Shown here piece by piece: positions 34,919 through 42,938 of a DNA stretch of 59,038 nucleotides. Under the pieces are notes generated by a model. It ran no database searches, was not told the origin of the DNA, and saw only the letters and a list, made by a program, of their open reading frames with translations. The DNA is from Planktothrix serta PCC 8927. Lineage in GTDB: Bacteria; Cyanobacteriota; Cyanobacteriia; Cyanobacteriales; Microcoleaceae. The DNA is taken from NCBI RefSeq assembly GCF_900010725.2, contig NZ_LR734832.1, positions 217,984 to 277,021 on the forward strand, read 5' to 3'. The position numbers and the translations under genes were made by a program. The first letter of the stretch is position 1; every line of letters starts with the position of its first letter.

Positions 34919-35239
34919 GGTTTAAACTCCCAGACTTATGGTAATACATTTATCATAAGCGATTGAGCCTCTAGTGCAGCTTGGCAGAAATAACCCACCA
35001 CTTGAAAAAAGGCAAAAAGCTGAATATACCAGGTTTCTTCCCTTCTGCCTTCTGCTGTCTGCCTTCTGCCTTATTGCACTAGGAGAGTAGCGATGTACAA
35101 AGACCCAATTTTGGAACAGATCCACAAGTACAGAGAAGAAGGCGATCGCACCAAGCGTCTTTTTTCCCGCTTCTGGGCGATCGCCTTTATCTTCCCCAAA
35201 AATGCGATCGCCTTTCTTTCCCCTTCTAAAAATACTTCC
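34919..35239. other. Non-coding stretch with heptamer repeats and HIP1 sites
   Basis: No credible gene. It contains a short array based on CTTCTGC (about 35042-35072) and a cluster of three GCGATCGC octamers between 35140 and 35215 in related surroundings. A 67-codon open frame at 34922-35125 mostly translates the heptamer array and is not accepted. Confidence 0.6.
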
Positions 35240-35683
35240 TCAAATTCTCAAATTCTCCAACACTAAAACCGTTAACTCCGGTAAAGAAGGCAACCGGGCA
35301 TCATTTGTCAAAAAAAATGAAGCACCCTCACAGATAGCTGTAGCCATTTGAATAGCATCGGGCGATCGCAAATTATAAGTTGCTCTCAGTTGTGCTGCTT
35401 TTTCAGCAATATCTGGAGTTAATTCAACCACAGTTAAACTTTCTTGATTGAGCAATATTTCACGATATTTTTGAGCCAAAATAGTGTTTTTCTGTCGCAG
35501 GGGATGAACTAGCACTTCTACGAGTGTTAGTGTTGATGTCACCAGCCTAAAATCACCGAGATCGAACGATTTAAAGAAAAGTCTCATCATCTCTAAATAG
35601 TTTGGATTTTTCTCCATAAAGTAAATCAAAGGCGCGGTGTCTAATCCCACAACTTTTCCTTGTAACTGAGCTATCCATTCCAT
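35240..35683 (-). CDS. PIN-domain toxin (VapC-like)
   Basis: A 147-residue PIN-domain RNase. The conserved acidic residues are in VVGLDTAPLIYF (Asp), LTLVEVLVHP (Glu), SPDAIQMATAI (Asp) and FLTNDARL (Asp). It should cleave RNA, commonly tRNA or rRNA in VapC toxins. The start overlaps the antitoxin gene by 13 bases. It is part of a row of toxin-antitoxin genes on the minus strand from 35240 to 37786. Confidence 0.85.
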   Translation of the reverse strand: MEWIAQLQGKVVGLDTAPLIYFMEKNPNYLEMMRLFFKSFDLGDFRLVTSTLTLVEVLVHPLRQKNTILAQKYREILLNQESLTVVELTPDIAEKAAQLRATYNLRSPDAIQMATAICEGASFFLTNDARLPSLPELTVLVLENLRI

Positions 35684-35886
35684 GAATTTCGTTCGTGATT
35701 CACATATTCTTGAGCATCAATTCCATGCCAAATTTCCTCACCCAATCCTTCTAATTCTAAAATACTCCGTTTAGGTTTAGGCTGAAATCGGTGACGAACA
35801 TATACTAATAATTCAGAGATAAGTCGCAGTTGCTCATCTGGTGAAAGTCTCAGAACCTGAGTCAATACCGCACTGTAAGTAGACAT
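35671..35886 (-). CDS. Antitoxin of the PIN module at 35240
   Basis: A 71-residue protein with an N-terminal helical part (MSTYSAVLTQVLRLSPDEQL) and an acidic C-terminus (IWHGIDAQEYVNHERNSW), the usual layout of cyanobacterial antitoxins that partner PIN toxins. The start of the PIN gene lies inside its 3' end. The N-terminus and leader are near-identical to those of 36783-37013, so the two operons share regulatory DNA. Confidence 0.7.
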   Translation of the reverse strand: MSTYSAVLTQVLRLSPDEQLRLISELLVYVRHRFQPKPKRSILELEGLGEEIWHGIDAQEYVNHERNSWNG

Positions 35887-35950
35887 TATGCTTGATGTTG
35901 AGATTTTTGGGTTGATTGTTATTATAGCAATTTAGGATAGAGGGAAAAGC
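35887..35950 (-). promoter_or_regulatory. Shared TA promoter block, copy 1
   Basis: Upstream of the antitoxin at 35886 a perfect minus-strand TATAAT (35921-35926) sits 35 bases before the start codon. The block is near-identical to 37014-37078 and related to 37832-37875. The -35 region is not clear. Confidence 0.6.
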
Positions 35951-36040
35951 GATCGCCCTTAATTTTCCGATCGGGCGATCGCACATTTCTATCTTCTCCA
36001 AAATGTGATCGCCCTTTCCAACACCAAATTAATTAACTCC

Positions 36041-36400
36041 CTATGCAAGCGGTTTTCTAAACCGATATCCATCAGCTTCTACAACCACAAATGCCCCTTT
36101 TAGTTCTACTTCAGAATAATTTTCTATAACTCTTGCGAGTTCGTTATGAACTCCATTCACCGTTTTAGGTAAAACTCGAAGGTAAATCACACCTGTTGCG
36201 ATCGCCCTCACAAAAACAAGATTTCCGTAATCTCTGTCTCGCGTAACCAGGATGCGATTTTCTGCTTGCGCTACTCTGAGTATTTCTTCATCACTTGCTT
36301 GCGCTAGACCCATTTGAGCGACAACAATTACATCATGTCCTGCATCAATCAAAAATTTTGTGGTGACAGCGTATACATCTTGGTCTATCAGAAACTTCAT
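36041..36400 (-). CDS. DUF5615 PIN-like toxin (VapC45-like)
   Basis: A 119-residue protein of the DUF5615 PIN-like family: MKFLIDQDVYAVTTKFL, GHDVIVVAQMGLAQASDEEI and RILVTRDRDYGNLVF carry the conserved Asp residues. These proteins pair with DUF433 antitoxins as VapBC45-type systems. The partner gene ends 3 bases upstream. A C-terminal extension (VVVEADGYRFRKPL) is normal for the family. Confidence 0.85.
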   Translation of the reverse strand: MKFLIDQDVYAVTTKFLIDAGHDVIVVAQMGLAQASDEEILRVAQAENRILVTRDRDYGNLVFVRAIATGVIYLRVLPKTVNGVHNELARVIENYSEVELKGAFVVVEADGYRFRKPLA

Positions 36401-36403
36401 AAT

Positions 36404-36628
36404 TTAAGCTAATGCCAAATGCACATCTTCAGCCGCCACCAGTGCGATCGCATACTGTAGACACGCTCTAATATCCTCTACTTGCAAATCGGGATAGTAG
36501 TCTCGGATAATTTCTGCAAAAGAAAGTCCTTCATTTAGCAATTCGAGAACACTCTGAATAGTGATGCGGGTACCTGCTATGCAAGGCTTACCGAAGTGGA
36601 TTTGAGGGTTGACCGATATCCTGTCCAT
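36404..36628 (-). CDS. DUF433 antitoxin (VapB45-like)
   Basis: A 74-residue DUF433 protein with NPQIHFGKPCIAGTRITIQS, FAEIIRDYYPDLQVEDI and a C-terminal helix, the complete family length. It is the antitoxin of the adjacent DUF5615 toxin gene (3-base gap). The DUF433 gene at 13720 is a distant, partnerless relative. Confidence 0.88.
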   Translation of the reverse strand: MDRISVNPQIHFGKPCIAGTRITIQSVLELLNEGLSFAEIIRDYYPDLQVEDIRACLQYAIALVAAEDVHLALA

Positions 36629-36667
36629 GTTGACTACAGAGTTATATGTCTTTTTTATTTTAACTCA

Positions 36668-36790
36668 TTAGATTGGCGATCGCAACTTGTCTTTTTCAAC
36701 TTCAATTTCATCAAATATAGACTGAACTTCTGACCCATCATTAAAGTAGTAAATCAAGATGTTGGTATCGAGAAGATATTTATTAATCAT
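36668..36790 (-). pseudogene. Truncated PIN-domain toxin
   Basis: A 40-codon frame starting with the ATG at 36790 encodes MINKYLLDTNILIYYFNDGS and then EVQSIFDEIE, the first strand, the first catalytic Asp and helix of a PIN domain, and stops at 36668 within a HIP1-containing sequence. A complete PIN toxin needs about 130 residues with three more acidic positions, so this is a 3'-truncated toxin. It overlaps the antitoxin gene 36783-37013 by 8 bases, as an intact module would. Confidence 0.8.
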
Positions 36791-37013
36791 CCCATTCTTC
36801 TCGAATTTGCAACTGGAATTCCAAAGCATCGACACGATACGGCAAAAAACCGCGCCATCTCTTTAAATTTTTTCCGGGTAATCTTTCACGGCTACCCTGA
36901 GTTTGGGTTGTTACCCGATCGCGCATCAATGCTAACAATACTTCTAAAAGTTGTTGTTGCTCGTCAGGAGTGAGATTTTGAGCCTGACTCAGTACCTCGC
37001 TATAAGTAGACAT
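36783..37013 (-). CDS. Antitoxin with truncated partner
   Basis: A 76-residue antitoxin-like protein (MSTYSEVLSQAQNLTPDEQQ, then a basic middle and an acidic EFQLQIREEWDD end), paralogous at its N-terminus to 35671-35886. Its toxin (36668-36790) is cut off after 40 codons, so this is an orphan antitoxin. It may still bind the shared promoter block or neutralise related toxins, which is an inference. Confidence 0.7.
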   Translation of the reverse strand: MSTYSEVLSQAQNLTPDEQQQLLEVLLALMRDRVTTQTQGSRERLPGKNLKRWRGFLPYRVDALEFQLQIREEWDD

Positions 37014-37078
37014 TATGCTTGATGTTGAGATTTTTGGGTTGATTGTTATTATAGCAATTTAGGATAGAGGGAAATGCG
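37014..37078 (-). promoter_or_regulatory. Shared TA promoter block, copy 2
   Basis: Near-identical to 35887-35950, with the minus-strand TATAAT at 37048-37053, again 35 bases before the antitoxin start codon. Confidence 0.6.
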
Positions 37079-37160
37079 ATCGCACTTCATTTTCAAAAAT
37101 GCGATCGCCCTTCTCTTCAATACACTTTACTGAAAAGGAAAAGCAATCAGGTTAAGTTAC

Positions 37161-37547
37161 TTACCAATTAACATTGACTGGATATTGGGCAACAATTGGA
37201 TCGCCGCTAACTAAGGCAGCATTTTCTACATTCGCTTGTGCAACCAACAAACGATCAAAAGGATCTTTATGAATAAGTGGCAAACTATCCAATGCTAAAA
37301 CATGATCCAGGTTCACAGGTAGCACTTCTATTTGATTAATTTTTTGCTGACTTTCAATAATTTCTAGTAAAGCTCGATTTAGTGTTAGTTTACCTACCTG
37401 TAACTTAATTTGTATCTCCCAAATACTGACCACACTAAGTAACAAAATACTTGATCTGTCTTGCAACAGTGCCAAAGCTGTTTGTGATAGTTTATTGGGC
37501 TGACTATCCCACCAAATAAAAGTATGAGTATCAAATAATAATTTCAT
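37161..37547 (-). CDS. PIN-domain toxin, second module
   Basis: A 128-residue PIN protein with the acidic positions in LLFDTHTFIWW (Asp), SVVSIWEIQIK (Glu), HKDPFDRLLVAQA (Asp) and VSGDPIV (Asp). It belongs to the PIN subfamily with a DTHxFxWW start, usually paired with Phd/YefM antitoxins. The start is the ATG at 37547 (MKLLFDTHTF), overlapping the antitoxin stop by 4 bases; a longer frame begins at 37562. Confidence 0.88.
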   Translation of the reverse strand: MKLLFDTHTFIWWDSQPNKLSQTALALLQDRSSILLLSVVSIWEIQIKLQVGKLTLNRALLEIIESQQKINQIEVLPVNLDHVLALDSLPLIHKDPFDRLLVAQANVENAALVSGDPIVAQYPVNVNW

Positions 37548-37786
37548 CCACCTGTTGTCCAAAATTCTTCGGGTAATGGTGCATCAAAATCATTACTTGT
37601 CCATATTTCTCCCTGGTGTAGTCCGGCTATTCGAGGTACATTTTGTTGAGAAATAGGAACTAGACGAGCCAACGGGTTATTACCATCTGTCAGTAAAATC
37701 TCTGTCCCTTCATCAACCAGGTGTAATAATTCTTGTACACTCATTTGTGCTACACTGATATCTACTATTTTTTGAACTGTGGTCAT
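37544..37786 (-). CDS. Phd/YefM-like antitoxin
   Basis: An 80-residue antitoxin with the N-terminal VDISVAQMSVQELLHLVDEG and EILLTDGNNPLARLVPI strand of the Phd/YefM family, followed by a toxin-binding tail (IWTSNDFDAPLPEEFW). It overlaps the toxin gene by 4 bases (ATGA). The third copy of the shared upstream block lies about 50-90 bases before its start. Confidence 0.87.
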   Translation of the reverse strand: MTTVQKIVDISVAQMSVQELLHLVDEGTEILLTDGNNPLARLVPISQQNVPRIAGLHQGEIWTSNDFDAPLPEEFWTTGG

Positions 37787-37831
37787 ATTAAGTTACCCTA
37801 TTATTACTATTATAGCCCTTTCTAAATAGAT

Positions 37832-37875
37832 TCTTGATTAAGATTTTTGGGCTGACTGTTATTATAGCAATTTAG
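37832..37875 (-). promoter_or_regulatory. Shared TA promoter block, copy 3
   Basis: A diverged copy of the block at 35887 and 37014 (AGATTTTTGGGCTGACTGTT onward), with the minus-strand TATAAT at 37861-37866, here 75 bases before the antitoxin start. Confidence 0.5.
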
Positions 37876-37953
37876 GATGGAGAGAAGCAAAGACTGCGAT
37901 TGAGTTAGGGTTAGTTGGGGTTGTTGGGTGACTTGTACCGATTGAGGACTGTT

Positions 37954-38041
37954 GTGGACAGATGTTGATGTTATTATTTTAATAGGTAAATGTCCTAGAT
38001 CAGAATATTATCAGGTGTTGGATATTAGCGATCGCACATTC
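37954..38041 (+). repeat. Apparent empty site of the HTH-dynamin gene
   Basis: The first 60 bases match 31761-31820 (51 of 60), directly followed by bases matching 34121-34148. The 2.3 kb between 31820 and 34121, which hold the HTH-dynamin gene, are absent. The filled locus has ATGA at both borders (31817-31820 and 34117-34120); here the junction reads ATCA. The right part overlaps the last codons of the histidine kinase gene on the other strand. Confidence 0.75.
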
Positions 38042-40538
38042 TTAATTGACTTTGTTTTAATAATTTGGCGATCGCTTCTACTAATTTATCCGGTTCAACA
38101 GGTTTAGATAAGTGCATTTGAAATCCAGCAGCCAGGGCTTTTTTGTGATTTGTTTCTCCGGCATAAGCAGTTAAGGCGATCGCGGGAATTTTTCCTCCTT
38201 TTTCTAAAGGTTTGCTTCTAATTTCACTCATCAACATATAACCATTCACCTCTGGCATTCCAATATCACAAATGATCACATCGGGTAAGGATTCATTTAA
38301 TAATAATAAAGTCTCTTGAGCCGAAGCCGCTAACTGCACACAAGCCCCCGCTTCTTCTAACGAAAATGCCACTAACTCCCGCATATCTGCTTCATCATCA
38401 ATCGCTAGAATTTTAATCCCCGTTAAATCAATCACATCTATGATCAATTCCCCATCAAAATCCGTCTCCTCCCCATCCATCATTAAAGGTAATCTCACCG
38501 TAAACGTCGCTCCCTGTCCTTCCCCTAGACTTTCAGCCCAAACCATTCCCCCATGTAACTCTGTTAAATACCGAACAATCGCTAACCCCAGTCCCAACCC
38601 CCCAAACTGCCGAGTGGTGGTACTATCGGCTTGCCGAAAATACTCAAAAACATGGGGTAGAAAATCCAATGGAATTCCTTGACCCGTATCCTGAACCCTG
38701 ACTTGACCCTGGTTATTCACCGTTTCTAAATAGATGTCCACCCGGCCCCCTGGCTCGGTGAATTTGACCGCATTGGAAACCAGATTCCAAATAATTTGTT
38801 GTAAACGGCCTAAATCCCCTAAAACTGGGCGGACATTGGGTTCTAGGTGTGTATAAAGCCCAATTTCTTTGGCATCTGCGGCTAATTGTACCGTCTCCAA
38901 GGCTGCATGAATCGCATTTTCCAAATGCACCGGAAACGTGCTTAACGCCAACTTTCCGCGCAAAATCCGAGAAACATCTAACAAATCCTCAATTAGTTGC
39001 GCCTGTAACTTAGCATTGCGTTCAATAATTTCTAACGCCCGATGGGTTGTTTCCTCATTCATCTTACCCGCCCGCAATAAACTTGCCCATCCTAAAATCG
39101 GATTTAAAGGCGATCGCAACTCATGGGACAAAACCGCCAAAAACTCATCCTTAATCCGATTTGCTGCCTCTGCTTCTTCCCGTGCGGTTCGTTCCCGTTT
39201 TAGCAGTTCTTCCCGTTCAATTTCAGTTTGTTTGAGTTCGGTCAAATCTAAGACAAAGCAAAGACAAGTCAGGGGATTTTCTTCTAATAAAGTTGCCCCT
39301 AGTAAAATTGGAATCCGACTTCCCGACGAGTGAATATATTCCTTTTCAAAGGGTGTACATTTTCCGGTATTGCGGAGATCTTCTATTCCTTGTTCATCAA
39401 GATCAAGATATTCAGCCGGAGTTAAATTCAGCCAACTAATTTCACCCGCAATCAATTGTTCACGGGTATAACCGACCATCTGTAAAAACATATCATTGGC
39501 TTCCACAATTTTGTCTAAAGTGCAAACAATCACCCCAATAATATTGGCATCAACTAAACGGTTAAACTTGGCTTCACTCAATCTTAGAGCATCTTCTAAG
39601 CGTTTCGCTTCTGTAATATCCTGAAAAATAGCAACAACCGCCACAATCTCGCCGTGTTGATCTCGAATAGGGGCAGAATTGACGGAAATCAAGACTTCGC
39701 TCCCATCAGTCCGTTCTAACCGGATTTCCTCGGCGGTAACAATTTCTCCGGTGGAAAGCGATCGCATTAAGGGCCATTCCTCCGGTGCGTAGCGTTGACC
39801 ATTGGCACGAAAACCCTCGAAATCTACGATTTGATCATATTCTTCAAGTTTCGATTCTGTCTCGTAGGAATAGCCAATAATTTGACTTACCTGTTTATTT
39901 GCTAACACCAGTTGACCGGATTTTCCATCGGCTAGTAATACCCCCGCAGGCATTTGTTGCAATACGGCTTCAAGTCGGGAGCGTTCGGTTTCTAATTGTT
40001 GTAAAAGGTCTTTTCGTTCTGTATCTTCCTGAGAAGGTATATTAACAAGTTCTAAAGTCGTTTCCGTCACCGTTGTAAAAATACCGCCAATACTTCCGGT
40101 TTCTGTCCAAATTGGACTATAGATAAAGGAGAAATAACGGGTTTTAACATCCCCATTCCGTTCAATTTGTAGCGGTTGGTTGAGGATTTGGGTGGTTTCT
40201 CCCGTTGTTAATACGGTCTGAAGACAGGGGTTAATACAGTTGCACAATTCTCCCTCCATTTCAGACGCAGGTTGTCCTAAACTCCGTTTCGGCTCAACAA
40301 TCCCCAATAATAGACGGTAAGCATCGTTATACAGTTGAACCCAATTCTCACCCCAAAACACAATCATGGGCAAGGGAGATGTCAGGCTAATATTTAAAGC
40401 GGTGCGTAAACTCTGCGGCCAAGTCGAGATACTGCCCAGAGAGGTTACGTTCCAATCAATAGCAGATAATAGCTTACCGATTTCACCACCTTTCGCCAAG
40501 ATATCTTCAAATTGAGATATCTTTCCCCCTTGATTCAC
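38025..40538 (-). CDS. PAS-containing hybrid histidine kinase
   Basis: An 837-residue soluble sensor kinase. In order: an N-terminal PAS-like domain (WPQSLRTALNISLTSPLPMI), two further PAS domains (LEAVLQQMPAGVLLADG; FNRLVDANIIGVIVCTLD), a coiled linker, the HisKA box AVLSHELRSPLNPILGW with the phospho-accepting His, HATPase motifs NLVSNAVKF, DTGQGIP and GLGLGLAIV, and a C-terminal receiver domain (LAIDDEADMRE, VIICDIGMPEVNG). There are no membrane segments. No response regulator gene is adjacent, so it probably acts through a remote partner. The last residues (MCDR) come from the repeat at 38014-38041, so the natural C-terminus may have been altered. Confidence 0.88.
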   Translation of the reverse strand: MNQGGKISQFEDILAKGGEIGKLLSAIDWNVTSLGSISTWPQSLRTALNISLTSPLPMIVFWGENWVQLYNDAYRLLLGIVEPKRSLGQPASEMEGELCNCINPCLQTVLTTGETTQILNQPLQIERNGDVKTRYFSFIYSPIWTETGSIGGIFTTVTETTLELVNIPSQEDTERKDLLQQLETERSRLEAVLQQMPAGVLLADGKSGQLVLANKQVSQIIGYSYETESKLEEYDQIVDFEGFRANGQRYAPEEWPLMRSLSTGEIVTAEEIRLERTDGSEVLISVNSAPIRDQHGEIVAVVAIFQDITEAKRLEDALRLSEAKFNRLVDANIIGVIVCTLDKIVEANDMFLQMVGYTREQLIAGEISWLNLTPAEYLDLDEQGIEDLRNTGKCTPFEKEYIHSSGSRIPILLGATLLEENPLTCLCFVLDLTELKQTEIEREELLKRERTAREEAEAANRIKDEFLAVLSHELRSPLNPILGWASLLRAGKMNEETTHRALEIIERNAKLQAQLIEDLLDVSRILRGKLALSTFPVHLENAIHAALETVQLAADAKEIGLYTHLEPNVRPVLGDLGRLQQIIWNLVSNAVKFTEPGGRVDIYLETVNNQGQVRVQDTGQGIPLDFLPHVFEYFRQADSTTTRQFGGLGLGLAIVRYLTELHGGMVWAESLGEGQGATFTVRLPLMMDGEETDFDGELIIDVIDLTGIKILAIDDEADMRELVAFSLEEAGACVQLAASAQETLLLLNESLPDVIICDIGMPEVNGYMLMSEIRSKPLEKGGKIPAIALTAYAGETNHKKALAAGFQMHLSKPVEPDKLVEAIAKLLKQSQLRMCDR

Positions 40539-40832
40539 GATTGTTACTCCTGTAGTTTTGGGTTTCCGGTGTTGGGTGTTAGGTTTGGGGTTTTGATTAT
40601 AAGTTGTAGTCGTAGGGGCGGGTTGATTAAGGATGGGGTTGGTTCAGCAGAAACTCATAGAACTTCCCTGTATCAGTTAATAGTTGAATAATTAATATAT
40701 CACAATTCTCCTATTATATCATTAACTTTTTTTGTAGCGCGGTTTACAATCAAACCGTAATTGAGTTTAAAACATTACCTTTTATTTTTGTTTTCGGAGA
40801 TCGGTAGAAGGGGGATAAACCGTCATTTGACC

Positions 40833-41360
40833 TTAAGATTTCTTGCGTTTACCTTTGGATTTTCGAGGAATACCTCGGAGAAAATTACCGAAATCCGTAC
40901 TTTTTCCATTATGATCATAATTATCTTCCCCAAAGGTTTTTCTTAACCTATCTTTATACCTTTGATATTCTTGGGGAACAGAACCCTCTAGTTTTAAAAA
41001 TGCCTTCGGCGTAAAAGTAAAATTGAAATTTTCGCCAGTTTTTTGTAGAAAAGTATTAAAGTGATTATAGGTATTAATAACCTGTTCCGTTGCTCGTGAT
41101 AAATCACCACTGCGTTTTAATTCTACAAAACAGATAATTCTTTCTTGATTTTTAGCATAAAATACCAAAGAATCGCAAATAGCCATATTAGGTTGATTTA
41201 ATCCTAATATGTTTCTTAATTGACAGCTAGAATTATCGATTGAAAAAAAGAGAACAGTTTCTCCATTTTCTGGTTTTAAACTAACTGAAACACCTTCATC
41301 CTCACATGAAGTTTTCCCAGGTAAAAAGCACTCAGATAATAGTAGGATATTAAAACACAT
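40833..41360 (-). CDS. Putative PD-(D/E)xK nuclease partner of an AAA ATPase
   Basis: A 175-residue protein not in a family I can name. The centre shows a nuclease-like core: AICDSLVFYA (Asp), then ICFVELKRSGDLSRATEQV (Glu-x-Lys) and a helix with QVINTYNHF, the pattern of PD-(D/E)xK folds. The C-terminus is strongly basic (GIPRKSKGKRKKS), fitting nucleic-acid binding. It lies 42 bases after the AAA ATPase gene on the same strand. The two together look like an ATPase-effector defence module; this is an inference. Confidence 0.6.
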   Translation of the reverse strand: MCFNILLLSECFLPGKTSCEDEGVSVSLKPENGETVLFFSIDNSSCQLRNILGLNQPNMAICDSLVFYAKNQERIICFVELKRSGDLSRATEQVINTYNHFNTFLQKTGENFNFTFTPKAFLKLEGSVPQEYQRYKDRLRKTFGEDNYDHNGKSTDFGNFLRGIPRKSKGKRKKS

Positions 41361-41402
41361 ATTCTAGTCAAGTCTGGTAAATTTTTTTAAAAACTAATAA
41401 AT

Positions 41403-42800
41403 TTAGGAAAAGATATGGGAAATATCATCAGAAACATTACTAAATGTTTCCCAATCAATAAATCCTTCCTCATTCAAAATATTTTTTGCTGTTCTATCTT
41501 TAAATAAATAAACACCTACTTTCTCCTGAGAAATAAATGCTTCTATATTTCCTAAATAAAACCTCTCTTTAATCGCTTCTTGGTCATCCCGTTTTGCTGC
41601 TCTCATTAAATTGGATAAATGATCAACAATATAAGGACTGTGGGTTGTAATTAAAACATTTAAACCTGCTTGAACAAGCATGGCTAAAAATTCAATCATT
41701 TCCACCTGCGCTGAGGGATGTAAATTCATTTCCGGCTCGTCAATAATCAACCATTCATCCGGTTCAACTAAATAACGAAGACACAGAACAAGTGGGGCCA
41801 GTTCTTTGACCATAGATGAAACAATGGGCATTTCTAACTTCATCTCATTAGAAGTTTGAAACAGGAGTTCTCGACGAAGTTCTGAAGGTTCAAAATCAAC
41901 CTTACCTTTTAAAATATCTTGTTCTAATAACTTAGCTAAATTGATATATTTTTGGATTTTTGGTTTATCCTTAATTTCTTTTTCACGTTCTGTAAAATTT
42001 TTTTGAGAAGCTGTAAGCATAGTGAATATAAAACGCTGAACTGCATTAATGGGAGTCTCATTCTTCAGATCATTGGTAATTTCATTAGCATCTGCAACCG
42101 TAAAAACTTTTTCTTTCTGGATTTTATTAAATAAAGGAAGCGTGATAAACGTTGTTCTTTCAGTGGGAAAAGGATAGGTATATCCATAGAAAGAACGATG
42201 AATAGTTTGAAAAACAACCTCATAAATAAACTCTCTAATTACTTTCTCAGGTAACTTTTGCAAAATGTCAGATTCGTTTCCTGAATAAAAGTAAACCCGA
42301 TTATTGTTGCTTTCTTTAACTGCATTAAGTAAACCTTTTTTACTTCTTTTGCTCGCGGAAATTTTGCTTTCTATAGCAGCATTACCAATTTTCGCAAAAT
42401 AGTGATTAGCAGATTTACCTAATTCTATTTTGACATCAAGGTTATCAAAACTAATTCGTTGACTACACATGAATTCATTCATCAACGATGCAGCTAAATC
42501 AGCTACTCCATTAATATATTTTTCCAGATACTCTTGAGAAAAATTCACTAAATCAAGTTGAGCATTTCCTTCCTCTATTAATTGTTTAACTGCTGTTTCT
42601 AAGGGAGGATAATTAACTTCATTTTTTAGATCTAACTGTGTTTCTAAATATTCCTTATACGCTTCAACGCCAAAAATAGCAGCTAAAAGATAAGCTGTCC
42701 AGGTTTTACCTGTATTGTTTTCACCGATAAAAACAGTTAAAGGCTTTAGGTTAATTTCAGCTTGCTCAATGATACCTAGATTTTTGATTTTAATTTTCAT
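41403..42800 (-). CDS. AAA15/OLD-like ABC-type ATPase
   Basis: A 465-residue SMC/OLD-type ATPase: N-terminal KIKNLGIIEQAEINLKPLTV and Walker A VFIGENNTGKTW, a long helical insert (about 70-320), and the C-terminal Walker B LIIDEPEMNLHPSAQ and switch ITTHSPYIVDHLSN. The signature region is LELAP-like (VKELAPLVLCLRYL). There is no TOPRIM domain at the C-terminus, so it is not a full OLD protein. Such ATPases are sensor subunits in several antiviral systems (for example Septu and PARIS); the downstream nuclease-like protein would be the effector. Confidence 0.78.
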   Translation of the reverse strand: MKIKIKNLGIIEQAEINLKPLTVFIGENNTGKTWTAYLLAAIFGVEAYKEYLETQLDLKNEVNYPPLETAVKQLIEEGNAQLDLVNFSQEYLEKYINGVADLAASLMNEFMCSQRISFDNLDVKIELGKSANHYFAKIGNAAIESKISASKRSKKGLLNAVKESNNNRVYFYSGNESDILQKLPEKVIREFIYEVVFQTIHRSFYGYTYPFPTERTTFITLPLFNKIQKEKVFTVADANEITNDLKNETPINAVQRFIFTMLTASQKNFTEREKEIKDKPKIQKYINLAKLLEQDILKGKVDFEPSELRRELLFQTSNEMKLEMPIVSSMVKELAPLVLCLRYLVEPDEWLIIDEPEMNLHPSAQVEMIEFLAMLVQAGLNVLITTHSPYIVDHLSNLMRAAKRDDQEAIKERFYLGNIEAFISQEKVGVYLFKDRTAKNILNEEGFIDWETFSNVSDDISHIFS

Positions 42801-42938
42801 AATAATTAATTAAACATTATTAATATTGTATCATGCCAAAGTACAAATGTTTCGTTAATAAGACTTAGACTTCAGGGGATGATCTGCTTATTTAGATAGA
42901 ATCCCCCTCGTAGAATTAGGGGGAGGATGTCAGCACCT

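Noticed and set aside
34922-35125. 67-codon open frame between toxin-antitoxin operons
   Set aside because: It mostly translates a heptamer repeat array, has no family features and no good ribosome-binding site.
38938-39333. 131-codon frame on the plus strand
   Set aside because: Antisense to the histidine kinase domain region; Ser/Arg-rich shadow composition.
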